Below, one piece after another: positions 38,280 through 47,921 of a stretch of 64,000 nucleotides of DNA (position 1 is its first letter; each line of letters starts with the position of its first letter). The DNA is taken from NCBI RefSeq assembly GCF_014656355.1, contig NZ_BNCG01000002.1, positions 382,070 to 446,069 of the forward strand. Reading direction: 5' to 3'. The notes beneath the pieces are model-generated. The model worked only from the letters and a program-made list of their open reading frames with translations. It ran no database searches and was not told where the DNA came from. The translations under genes were made by a program, and so were the position numbers. The DNA comes from Camelimonas fluminis (GTDB taxonomy: Bacteria > Pseudomonadota > Alphaproteobacteria > Rhizobiales > Beijerinckiaceae).

Positions 38280-39341
38280 CTACGACGATCCCACGCGAGC
38301 TGCCGCGCGATGCCGGCGCAGGTTGTCTTCCGGCGTTGTCGCTTCCGCTGGCGGCACCGGAACCAGAGCCCTGAAGCCGTACTGACCCAGCAGCATCAGC
38401 CAGGTGACGAGCACGAAGGTCGAGGTGAGCACCGGCATGCCGATTGGCTTCAGGAAGATGGCGATCGACGCCCACAGCCAGGTTGAAATCACGACGCCGA
38501 ACAGGGCGTAAACAAAGCTGCGCCAGGTCAGAACAAGGAAGAAGCCGCCAAGGGCGATGGCGGTCAGCGCGGCGTTGTAGCCGAACAGGCCGTCGCGAAT
38601 GGCGCCTTCCGGCCCGCCGAACAGCGCCGCCACCAGCGCCGCGACGGCGGCGCCGATCAGGGCCATGCCCGCCGAAATGCGCGAGTTGACGGCGATGCCG
38701 ATAACAATGAGGTAGCCGGAGATCCAGTTGTCCTGGAAGAAGATCTGACCGACGCCATTGCCAACGCCCATGTACCAGGTCGGCAGCACATAGGCGACGG
38801 CCGCGTCATACTGCTCGGGCGACACCGGCTTCGCCAGGGGGCCGGCTTCGATCGACGCGAATTTCAGCACGGCGAACAGGAACAGCCAGCCGGTCAGCAC
38901 GAACGGCGCGGTGAGCGCGGCCACCTTGTGCGGGGCCAGCAAGGTGGACAACGCCTGAAACACCACCGAGGTCATGGCCGCGGCGAACAGCAGATACACC
39001 ACCATCCAACCTGACGGCACATGGCCGACGCGGAAATCAGCGCTGGTGAACGCCACCAGCGCCAGCCCGACCAGCGCGCCGTTGAAACCGAACAGACCAT
39101 CGCGGATCAGCCCCCGGTCCGCCTGCAGCGCCAACGCCATCAACGTGGCGGCGACCACGCCCGCGATGCAGATCAGGCCGTAAATCCAGGAGTTGAAGAA
39201 CAGGGCCAGCAGGATGATCAACCCTGACATCGGGTTGTTCTGGAACACAACCTGTCCGACGCCCCGCAGGCACCAGTCGATGAAGCCGAGCGCCGGATGA
39301 TCACGAAACATGTCGATTGACGGCAGATTCGCCTGGCTCAC
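38280..39341 (-). CDS. Urea transporter (UT family)
   Basis: A 353-residue membrane channel with the two-fold repeat of UT proteins: RGVGQVVFQNNPMSG and GVGQIFFQDNWISG line the pore entrances, and GLFGFNGALVG and GLFGYNAALTA form the matching halves. It would let urea enter for urease. Start GTG 39341 is well supported by GGAGGG six bases upstream. It lies behind ureC on the same strand and is probably part of the ureDABC transcript. Confidence 0.92.
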   Translation of the reverse strand: MSQANLPSIDMFRDHPALGFIDWCLRGVGQVVFQNNPMSGLIILLALFFNSWIYGLICIAGVVAATLMALALQADRGLIRDGLFGFNGALVGLALVAFTSADFRVGHVPSGWMVVYLLFAAAMTSVVFQALSTLLAPHKVAALTAPFVLTGWLFLFAVLKFASIEAGPLAKPVSPEQYDAAVAYVLPTWYMGVGNGVGQIFFQDNWISGYLIVIGIAVNSRISAGMALIGAAVAALVAALFGGPEGAIRDGLFGYNAALTAIALGGFFLVLTWRSFVYALFGVVISTWLWASIAIFLKPIGMPVLTSTFVLVTWLMLLGQYGFRALVPVPPAEATTPEDNLRRHRAAARVGSS

Positions 39342-39436
39342 GTTACGCCCTCCCCCTAAACACCCCGCCGGCTCTTTTCGCCCGGGCGGGGGACACGCTG
39401 GTCAATCGCGCCTCCCGCCCGATATTTTCCCTGGCT

Positions 39437-41140
<1,704 letters not shown>

Positions 41141-41141
41141 C

Positions 41142-41453
41142 TCAGACCTCCAGCTTTCCGTTGACCAGGGCGTTGAAGCCGTAAACGACGCGATCGCCAG
41201 CAAGGGAGACCAGCTCCACCGTGCGGTCCTGGCCGGGCTCGAAGCGAACGGCGGTGCCGGCGGGAATATTGAGGCGGAAACCGCGCGCCTGCTGGCGATC
41301 GAACTTCAGCGCCGTGTTGGTTTCATAGAAATGATAGTGGGAGCCGACCTGGATGGGTCTGTCCCCGGTGTTGGCGACGTCGATCCTGCGGATCTCACGA
41401 CCGGCGTTCAGCTCGATCTCGCCGTCCTCAAGCAAAAATTCGCCCGGAATCAT
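41142..41453 (-). CDS. ureB: Urease subunit beta
   Basis: A 103-residue structural subunit starting [18 protein letters not shown] and containing [10 protein letters not shown], the family signature. It lies between ureA and ureC as usual. The start region, including its ribosome-binding sequence (GAAAGG) and ATG, is duplicated in tandem just upstream. The longer frame to 41489 is an effect of this duplication and was not taken. Confidence 0.95.
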   Translation of the reverse strand: MIPGEFLLEDGEIELNAGREIRRIDVANTGDRPIQVGSHYHFYETNTALKFDRQQARGFRLNIPAGTAVRFEPGQDRTVELVSLAGDRVVYGFNALVNGKLEV

Positions 41454-41488
41454 GACGCAGCCCTTTCGATCATGACGCAGCGCTTTCA
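41449..41488. repeat. 20-bp tandem duplication of the ureB start region
   Basis: Two adjacent 20-bp copies (41449-41468 and 41469-41488), differing at two bases, each containing on the minus strand a GAAAG-type ribosome-binding sequence and an ATG. The upstream ATG (41473) opens a 7-codon frame whose TGA overlaps the ureB ATG as ATGA. Confidence 0.85.
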
Positions 41489-41788
41489 CGGAACCGGATT
41501 GTGAACGGTGACCAGCTTGGTTCCGTCCGGGAATGTCGCCTCCACCTGGATGTCATGGATCATCTCGGGCACGCCCTCCATGACGTCGTCACGGGTCAGA
41601 AGCGTCGCGCCATAGGACATCAGATCCGCGACGGTCCTGCCGTCGCGTGCGCCCTCGAGGATCGCCAGGGAAATGTAGGCGATGACTTCCGGATAGTTGA
41701 GCTTGACGCCGCGCGCTTTCCTGCGCTCCGCCAGCAAGCCCGCGGTGAACAGCAGGAGCTTGTCTTTTTCGCGTGGTAGCAGTTCCAT
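41486..41788 (-). CDS. ureA: Urease subunit gamma
   Basis: A 100-residue structural subunit with [29 protein letters not shown] and [17 protein letters not shown], all standard for UreA. GAGGG lies upstream of ATG 41788. It follows ureD on the same strand, giving the order ureD-ureA-ureB-ureC. Confidence 0.97.
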   Translation of the reverse strand: MELLPREKDKLLLFTAGLLAERRKARGVKLNYPEVIAYISLAILEGARDGRTVADLMSYGATLLTRDDVMEGVPEMIHDIQVEATFPDGTKLVTVHNPVP

Positions 41789-41820
41789 TCCCCGACCCTC
41801 GCTGTGTCAGTTCGCGTGTG

Positions 41821-42726
41821 TCATGTCGCCCAGATGCGCGGGGCGCTGGCAGGCTTGCCCTGCCCCAACCGTCTCAGAATGTCCCAGGCCTGAATGAACA
41901 GGGCCTTGCCGTCGCCAACCCGCGGCCCGAGGTAGCGGCAGACCACCACGTCCTCCAGCTGGCTCACCGAAAACATGCCCCGGGACATGCCCTGGCGCCG
42001 GTCATCGACAGCGGCGCGCACCCGCTCGGCCGCGTCCCCGGGTAGCGCGCCAGCATAGACCATCGCACCCACGGTTGGCTGACCGGAAAGGGCGAACGCG
42101 GCGGAAAGTTGTGGCGAATCCCCTGACAGGACCATGCGTTCGAACCAGACAGGCCTGCCGTCCCGGACAATTTCAATGCGTTGCGCCAGCCTTCCGGCCG
42201 TGAAGCCCTCGCCAGCCGCCGGGCGGCCCAGGCAGATGAAGTCCCAGCCGGCGTAGACGGCGTCCGGCGCCAGCGTGACCCTGGTGTCGACCTGGGCGTT
42301 GGCGCCTGCGAAAATGATGGTTTCCTGCGGCAGGAATTCACAAACCGCGCCGGCGCCGATCTCCAACCGCGTCGACTGGACGCCAATGTCGCCAGGACTG
42401 CGGTAGAAACGCGTGGCCCCGGGCGTGGTCAGAACCACGCGCGCGCCGTCTTCAACGTGGAAATGCTGGTCAAGACGATCGCCGCCAACAACGCCGGCGG
42501 GCGGGTGCAGCAGGTAGACGTGGCAGCTGCCATCCTTTTCAGGATAAAACGGCTTCTGCACCAGCAGCGGCCCGGAATGACGCCGCCGGACCAGACGGGT
42601 TCTGCCAGCCAGGGGCGCAAACCACAATTCCAGCTCCGCCGGCCAACTGCGACGTCCCGAGGCCCCGGGCGCGACGGCTGGCTCCGTCCCGGCAGGTGGC
42701 ATGTCAGCTAGCTGGAGCAGGACCAT
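41821..42726 (-). CDS. ureD: Urease accessory protein UreD
   Basis: UreD is the scaffold through which nickel reaches urease. The 301-residue protein contains LLHPPAGVVGGD, TTPGATRFYRS and FLPQETIIFAGA, typical of the family. Start 42726 has a strong GGAGG six bases upstream. It heads the minus-strand ureDABC-transporter unit and is divergent from ureE, with a palindromic site between the two. Confidence 0.92.
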   Translation of the reverse strand: MVLLQLADMPPAGTEPAVAPGASGRRSWPAELELWFAPLAGRTRLVRRRHSGPLLVQKPFYPEKDGSCHVYLLHPPAGVVGGDRLDQHFHVEDGARVVLTTPGATRFYRSPGDIGVQSTRLEIGAGAVCEFLPQETIIFAGANAQVDTRVTLAPDAVYAGWDFICLGRPAAGEGFTAGRLAQRIEIVRDGRPVWFERMVLSGDSPQLSAAFALSGQPTVGAMVYAGALPGDAAERVRAAVDDRRQGMSRGMFSVSQLEDVVVCRYLGPRVGDGKALFIQAWDILRRLGQGKPASAPRIWAT

Positions 42727-42796
42727 GCGGCGCCTCCCGTTCCCATCTGGAGTATGCGTGGCTCTCACGCATGGCAACAACTTTTATCGCGATTTT

Positions 42797-42831
42797 TGTT
42801 CAACGTGACTGTGAACATTCATACATGTTCA
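42797..42831. promoter_or_regulatory. Candidate operator between ureD and ureE
   Basis: A perfect dyad TGAACAT-TCATAC-ATGTTCA lies at 42812-42831. A third half-site, TGTTCA, stands at 42797-42802, so TGTTCA/TGAACA half-sites recur about every 14-15 bp. The site lies 71 bp from the ureD start and 129 bp from ureE, in the only divergent promoter region of the urease genes. The protein that binds is unknown. Confidence 0.5.
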
Positions 42832-42959
42832 GGTACCTTGCTGCGGCAACCGCGCATTTCGACGCCAATATTGGGAAATCGGCGGACGGAACGGGTCCCA
42901 ATCCCCGGAACAAAGCCTGCCGCGCGGCGAAATCCCGGCTTTTCAGAGCGAGGCGCTTC

Positions 42960-43484
42960 ATGTTGAAGGCAATTGCCGTGCGGCGTGCATCCGAGGGCGG
43001 CGCTGACGGAAAGTTTATTGTCGGCCACGCGACCCTGGCGCACGACGAGCGACACCTGCGACGGCGGACGATCGGGCTGAATGACGGCGCGCGGGCGCTG
43101 GTCGACCTTCCTGTCACTGTGGCGCTCGACAACGGGGACGCCCTGCTGACCGATTGCGGCGGCGCCATCGCCATCACGGCCGCCGATGAGCCGCTCTATG
43201 ACGTGCGGGCCCAGGACCCGTTGCATCTGGTCCAACTGGCCTGGCACCTTGGCAACCGCCATCTGGCCGCGGACATCACGACAGACAGGATCCTGATCCT
43301 GCGCGACCACGTCATCCGCGCCATGCTTGAAGGCCTCGGCGCGCGGGTCAGCGAGATCGTCGCGCCATTCCAGCCCGTGCGCGGCGCCTATTCCGGCCAT
43401 GGCGGACATGACCACGGGCATGCGCATCACGAACAGGAACATCACGGGCATACGCATCACAGCCACGATCATCGCCACGATTGA
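42960..43484 (+). CDS. ureE: Urease accessory protein UreE (nickel chaperone)
   Basis: UreE binds nickel and delivers it to UreG. The 174-residue product has the UreE N-terminal domain, the metal-binding domain with HLGNRH, and a C-terminal tail with 14 histidines among its last 28 residues (GGHDHGHAHHEQEHHGH and on), typical of a nickel-storing tail. ATG 42960 is preceded by GAGG. It starts the plus-strand unit with ureG, but 241 bp separate the two. Confidence 0.93.
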   Translation: MLKAIAVRRASEGGADGKFIVGHATLAHDERHLRRRTIGLNDGARALVDLPVTVALDNGDALLTDCGGAIAITAADEPLYDVRAQDPLHLVQLAWHLGNRHLAADITTDRILILRDHVIRAMLEGLGARVSEIVAPFQPVRGAYSGHGGHDHGHAHHEQEHHGHTHHSHDHRHD

Positions 43485-43725
43485 CACCCCCCTGGGGCGA
43501 CAGCCCCCCGCCAGGCCCACTTCTGCCGAATGGACGGTTTGGGCCAGGGCGCGGGATGCTGGAGCAAACTCCGCCAGACTTCGCCGGAATATTGCTCCAT
43601 AAACTTTGCAATCACGCGTTTTCCCGACGGGATGGTCGTTTCGCGGGAAGACGCTTCGAAGGGCAACTCACCTCCATACGGAACGCCGCGCGCTCCGCCT
43701 GGAGGCATTTGAGGCGACAGCGTTC
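43485..43725. other. Gap between ureE and ureG
   Basis: 241 bp with no recognised gene. GGGGC-GACA-GCCCC forms a small stem just after ureE; no T-run follows. ureG may be read through from ureE or have its own promoter. Confidence 0.3.
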
Positions 43726-44352
43726 ATGACTTCCAGAAACGGACCCCTGCGCATCGGCATCGGCGGCCCCGTCGGCTCCGGGAAAACCACGTTGACCGAG
43801 CGTCTGTGCAAGGCGCTGCGCGACCGCTTTTCCATCGCCGTCATCACCAATGACATCTACACCCGGGAAGACGCGCTGATCCTCGCCCGCCGGCAGGCGT
43901 TGCAGGAGGATCGCATCATGGGCGTCGAAACTGGCGGATGCCCGCACACGGCGATCCGCGAGGACGCCTCGATCAATTTGCAGGCCATCGCGGAGATGAA
44001 CCGTCGCTTTCCCGATCTCGACATCGTGTTTATCGAGTCGGGCGGCGACAATCTCGCCGCGACGTTCTCACCCGACCTGGCGGACCTGACGCTCTATGTC
44101 ATCTCCGTCTGCCAGGGCGAGGAGATACCGCGCAAGGGCGGCCCGGGCATCACCCGCTCGGACTTCCTCGTCATCAACAAGAGCGACCTGGCCCCCTATG
44201 TGAACGTCGATCTCGACGTCATGCGCGCCGACGCCGCCCGCATGCGCGGCGCCCGTCCGTTTGGCTTCACCGACCTGTCGCGCGGCGCGGGCCTCGACGC
44301 CGTCATCGGGTTTATCGCCGAAAACGGCGGCCTGGAGCTCCATGCATCCTGA
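43726..44352 (+). CDS. ureG: Urease accessory GTPase UreG
   Basis: A SIMIBI-class GTPase that powers nickel insertion into urease. The 208-residue protein has the P-loop GPVGSGKTT at residues 14-22, the metal-binding [12 protein letters not shown] (Cys-Pro-His), [17 protein letters not shown] and NKSDLAPYV for guanine recognition. It ends 122 bp before the convergent DUF1269 gene. Confidence 0.96.
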   Translation: MTSRNGPLRIGIGGPVGSGKTTLTERLCKALRDRFSIAVITNDIYTREDALILARRQALQEDRIMGVETGGCPHTAIREDASINLQAIAEMNRRFPDLDIVFIESGGDNLAATFSPDLADLTLYVISVCQGEEIPRKGGPGITRSDFLVINKSDLAPYVNVDLDVMRADAARMRGARPFGFTDLSRGAGLDAVIGFIAENGGLELHAS

Positions 44353-44410
44353 CGGGCGCGTCCTGCCCGGCGTTCGGGGGGCGTGTCCCCCGCACCGCGG
44401 GAGGCGGTCG

Positions 44411-44446
44411 TAAAACACATGTGGCCGGGACAGGCCCGGCCACATG
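44411..44446 (-). terminator. Hairpin terminator of the DUF1269 gene, convergent with ureG
   Basis: Perfect 12-bp stem CATGTGGCCGGG/CCCGGCCACATG with a 5-nt loop (44418-44446). On the minus strand it is followed by TGTTTTAC, a short T-run. For ureG on the plus strand it has no T-run. Confidence 0.65.
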
Positions 44447-44474
44447 CAAAACGACGATATCCGCTTCCGGATGG

Positions 44475-45008
44475 TCAGGAGGTCGGCGCAGCCGGCGTTC
44501 CAGCCGCCGCTTCCGGCGTAATCGGGTGCGCGGCGAGCGCCTCGCGCAGGGCCTGCTCCTTGCTGTGATCGAGCGATGTCTTGAGCACCTCGCCGCCCGT
44601 GCCGCGCAACTCTTCCAGCACCTTGTCGCCAGTCACGCCCTGCACCAGCACGAACAGGGCGGCGTTGCCGGGCTGCAGCTTCTCGCCCAGCTCCTTCATG
44701 AACTTGTCGTTGATGCCGAAGTCGGTCAGCGCGCCGCCAACGGCGCCAGAGGCCGCGCCGATCGCCGCGCCAACGAGAGGCATCAGGAAAATCGCGCCGA
44801 TGAGCAGGCCCCAAAGGCCGCCCGACGCCGCCCCAACCGCTGTCGTGTTCATCAGCTGGTTGAGCTTGACATGGCCCTTCTCGTTTTTGACGGCGATCAC
44901 CGCGTCGCCAATCCTGATCAGATATTCTTTCTGCAGCTCGAACAGACGCTGACGGATCTCCTCCGCCTTCTGTTCATCCGGATAAACAACGACGACGAGA
45001 TCAGACAC
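44475..45008 (-). CDS. DUF1269 family membrane-associated protein
   Basis: A 177-residue protein starting SDLVVVVYPDEQKAEEIRQRL after a GTG start supported by GGAG seven bases upstream. The centre is a Gly/Ala-rich hydrophobic segment (GAASGGLWGLLIGAIFLMPL) flanked by soluble parts, as in DUF1269 proteins. Function unknown. It lies downstream of an AI-2E family gene on the same strand with 305 bp between. Confidence 0.82.
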   Translation of the reverse strand: MSDLVVVVYPDEQKAEEIRQRLFELQKEYLIRIGDAVIAVKNEKGHVKLNQLMNTTAVGAASGGLWGLLIGAIFLMPLVGAAIGAASGAVGGALTDFGINDKFMKELGEKLQPGNAALFVLVQGVTGDKVLEELRGTGGEVLKTSLDHSKEQALREALAAHPITPEAAAGTPAAPTS

Positions 45009-45313
45009 GGGAGTACTCCGCTATACAGATGAGGAAAGCAGCGTCCCGGGCAACCGCTGGGAGCCCACGCCTTCGCGCGCAAAGCGCCTGCCCGGGATCT
45101 GACAGGCTACACTGCCTCCCGGGGGCGCCCGGCGCAACCGGCTGTCGCACGACCGCGTCATCGGAAGATGACGACGCCATGCTTCGGGGCGGGTTTGCCG
45201 TTTTGATTCCGGACGCCGCTCAGAGAGGCCGGAACCGGCCGACGCCAACATAGGCGACATGCCTCGGCCGACCCACAGGTTTTGCCCGAAAAACCAACTG
45301 CCCCCCAAAATGG
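45009..45313. other. Gap between AI-2E and DUF1269 genes
   Basis: 305 bp; no gene, terminator or repeat was recognised. Confidence 0.3.
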
Positions 45314-46363
45314 TCAGCCGGCCGCGACCGCGCCTTTTGGCGGCGCGCCAAGCAGATCGGAGAACCAGCGGCTCGACGGATGCTGGGCGCAGAAGGTCAG
45401 CATCGCGATGGAGACCGGCACGCCGATGAAGGCGCCGAGAATCCCCCACAGGTAGCTCCAGAAAAACACCGAGAACAGCACCAGGAATGGCGACATGGAC
45501 AGCGCCGAGCCAGCAACGCGGGGTTCAAGATAGCTGCCGACGACAAACTGGATCAGGTTGAGGCAGGCGAAGACCACCAGCACCGCTTCCCAGGACTGGA
45601 ACTGGGCCATGGCGAACAGGGTGGGAAAGACGGTGGCCACCAGCGGCCCGATGAACGGGATGTAATTCAGCGCGAAGGCCATGACGCCCCACTCCGCCGC
45701 GAGCGGCAGGCCGACCGCGGTCGCGAAGACCCAGACGAGCGCGCCAGTCATGAGGCTCATCACCGTCCGCACGCCCATATATCTGCGCAGCTTGGCCGCC
45801 GTCTCGCTGGAGCCGCGCAACAGCACGCCCGCCACGGTCTGGTTCCTGAGCGCGCGCACCTTGCGGGACGCGTCGTCCACCTCGAGCAGGCCAAGGACCA
45901 CGTAGACGAACACGACGATCCAGAAGCTCAGGGTGGTGTTGAACCGGCCCGTGACCTGCTGCGCGGCGCGCACGACCCAACCGACGTTGAAGTGCTCCGC
46001 CCAAAGTCCGGCCACGGCGATGCCGTGCCCCTCGAGCCAGGCGACGCCCATGGCGTAAAGCGCCTGAAAGCGCCCGGCGTCGGCGATGATCCAGCGGGTG
46101 ACGCGCCCGAAGCCCCAGGCGACGATCCAGCCGAACACCAGAAAAACGGCCGCGACCACCAGCATGCTCAGGGCGAGCGCCAGTCCTTTCGGCATGCGCT
46201 TCTGCATCCAGCTCTGGAACGGCCACATCAGGGCGATCATGAACATGGCGAACACGACCGGCGCTATGACCGCGCCCGCATAATATATACACCCGAAAAC
46301 AAGGATGACCGCGATCAGCACGATCATGGCCGTCGAGATCGATCCCCTGCCAGCGCTCTCCAT
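45314..46363 (-). CDS. AI-2E family transporter
   Basis: A 349-residue membrane protein with about eight helices and the family segments NYIPFIGPLVATVFPTL and SYLEPRVAGSALSMSPF. AI-2E proteins include autoinducer exporters and also Na+(Li+)/H+ antiporters, so the name should not be taken as a function. ATG 46363 has GGAG five bases upstream. Its nearness to Mrp and urease genes would fit ion transport, but this is only context. Confidence 0.85.
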   Translation of the reverse strand: MESAGRGSISTAMIVLIAVILVFGCIYYAGAVIAPVVFAMFMIALMWPFQSWMQKRMPKGLALALSMLVVAAVFLVFGWIVAWGFGRVTRWIIADAGRFQALYAMGVAWLEGHGIAVAGLWAEHFNVGWVVRAAQQVTGRFNTTLSFWIVVFVYVVLGLLEVDDASRKVRALRNQTVAGVLLRGSSETAAKLRRYMGVRTVMSLMTGALVWVFATAVGLPLAAEWGVMAFALNYIPFIGPLVATVFPTLFAMAQFQSWEAVLVVFACLNLIQFVVGSYLEPRVAGSALSMSPFLVLFSVFFWSYLWGILGAFIGVPVSIAMLTFCAQHPSSRWFSDLLGAPPKGAVAAG

Positions 46364-46787
46364 ACCCACTCCCCCCAAGCCGAACCGGTCCGGCCTCCTC
46401 TTCGCGACCTCAGGTCAAGGCCGACGACAAAGCCGCGACGACTTGTGGAAGCACTCATGACAGCGGGGCGGAGCCATCGCAAGAGACAGCTTCAGCCGGC
46501 GAATCGGCCGGGCAACGCATCGGGACGCAGCGGCTCCCCCTGCCGCGCGCCGTCCAGGAACCACGCCTCTCCGACGCAATCGCCTTTCCCCGACGCGCCC
46601 GGCCCGCCAGCGGGACGCAGCGGTCCAGACGAGGCCGGTTCGCATGTATTTCTCCCAAAAAACATACACACTTTATCGACAATCCGCGTTGTCATCGGCG
46701 GCTATTGTGGCCTAAGTGAATATACTGGCGGACAATGTGAATGCCCCATGCGGGCCCTCCGGGTCCATGACCTTTCAGGGAAATAAT
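46364..46787. other. Divergent gap before the RND operon
   Basis: 424 bp between the AI-2E gene and the first RND adaptor gene. It holds a small dyad, GACAA-TCCGCG-TTGTC, at 46678-46693, which could be an operator, and an AT-rich stretch before it. No local regulator gene was found. Confidence 0.35.
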
Positions 46788-47921
46788 GTGTCTGGACAGG
46801 CTGCGGAAAAATCTGGCGGCGCGCTGTCGCGCTATCTTGTCGTTTCAACGCTCGTCGTCACGGGCGTCGTGCTGTCTGCCTGTGGGCGGGAAGACGCGAA
46901 GGCGCCTCCAGCGCCTGTCCGGCCGGTCCGGACTGTCACCGTCGCAAGCCAGCCTCCAGCCCCCGCCCTTGGCTTCACCGGCCACATCGAAGCGCAGGAC
47001 CGGGTCGATCTCTCTTTCCGCATTGGCGGCCGCATGGCTGAGCGACATGCGGGCGTCGGCGCGACGGTGCGCGAAGGCGACGTTGTCGCCAGGCTTGATC
47101 CGGAAAACGAGCTGAATGACTTGCGCGCGGCAAGGGCCGCGCTGGCGTCGGCGGAGGGGCTTCGGCGCGAGGCGGACGGACAATATCAGCGGCAGAGCCA
47201 GTTGCTGGCGCGCAACGTCGCCACGCGGGCTGACTTTGAGGCGGCGGAGCAGGCCCGGCTCTCGGCCCGCTCCCAGGTGACGGCCGCGCAGGCGCGCGTC
47301 GCCTCGGCCGAGGATATCGTGGGTTTTACCACGCTCCGGGCTGACGCCCCTGGCGTGGTGACGCGCGTCGGCGCCGAGCCCGGCGAAGTAGTGGCTCCTG
47401 GGCGAATGATCATCCAGCTCGCGCGACGCGATGGCCGCGACGCGGTGTTTGAGGCGCCGGCGGATGTGGTCCGCTCCCTGCATCTCGACGATGCCGCCAC
47501 GGTCATGCTGGCGGGCCAGGCGGGCGTGACGGCGCATGGCCGCGTGCGGGAGATTTCCCCGCAGGCGGACCCTGTGACGCGAACATTCACGGTGCGGGTC
47601 GGCCTGTCCGATCCGTCGCCCGCCTTCCGCCTCGGCGCCGCTGTTACGGCGCGGATTGGCGGCGACGGCAAGGCTGCGATTCACATACCGGCCACGGCGC
47701 TGACGCAGCGCGGGAGCGGCAAGGACCTGGAGACTGGCGTGTGGGTGGTTGATCCGGCGGCGCAGACAGTGTCGCTGCGCAAGGTCGAGGTTCTGGCCTC
47801 CGATCCGGCGACGGCGCACATCGGCAAGGGGCTGAACCCAGGCGACGTCGTCATCACCGCGGGGGCCAATGTCCTTCGCGAAGGTCAGCAGGTGCGTCTG
47901 GGCGGAGCGGAAACACGATGA
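46788..47921 (+). CDS. RND efflux periplasmic adaptor (MFP), first
   Basis: A 377-residue adaptor protein with a lipoprotein signal (VVTGVVLSAC), so it should be anchored to the inner membrane. The biotinyl-lipoyl and hairpin domains follow (GFTGHIEAQDRVDLSFRIGG, coiled-coil region ~100-170), then the beta-barrel domain. GTG 46788 was chosen because AGGGA stands six bases upstream; the in-frame start at 46716 is less supported. It overlaps the pump gene as ATGA. Confidence 0.88.
   Translation: MSGQAAEKSGGALSRYLVVSTLVVTGVVLSACGREDAKAPPAPVRPVRTVTVASQPPAPALGFTGHIEAQDRVDLSFRIGGRMAERHAGVGATVREGDVVARLDPENELNDLRAARAALASAEGLRREADGQYQRQSQLLARNVATRADFEAAEQARLSARSQVTAAQARVASAEDIVGFTTLRADAPGVVTRVGAEPGEVVAPGRMIIQLARRDGRDAVFEAPADVVRSLHLDDAATVMLAGQAGVTAHGRVREISPQADPVTRTFTVRVGLSDPSPAFRLGAAVTARIGGDGKAAIHIPATALTQRGSGKDLETGVWVVDPAAQTVSLRKVEVLASDPATAHIGKGLNPGDVVITAGANVLREGQQVRLGGAETR

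Noticed and set aside
43242..43257. TGGCAC inside ureE as a sigma-54 promoter for ureG
   Set aside because: The second element (TTGC at the proper spacing) is absent.
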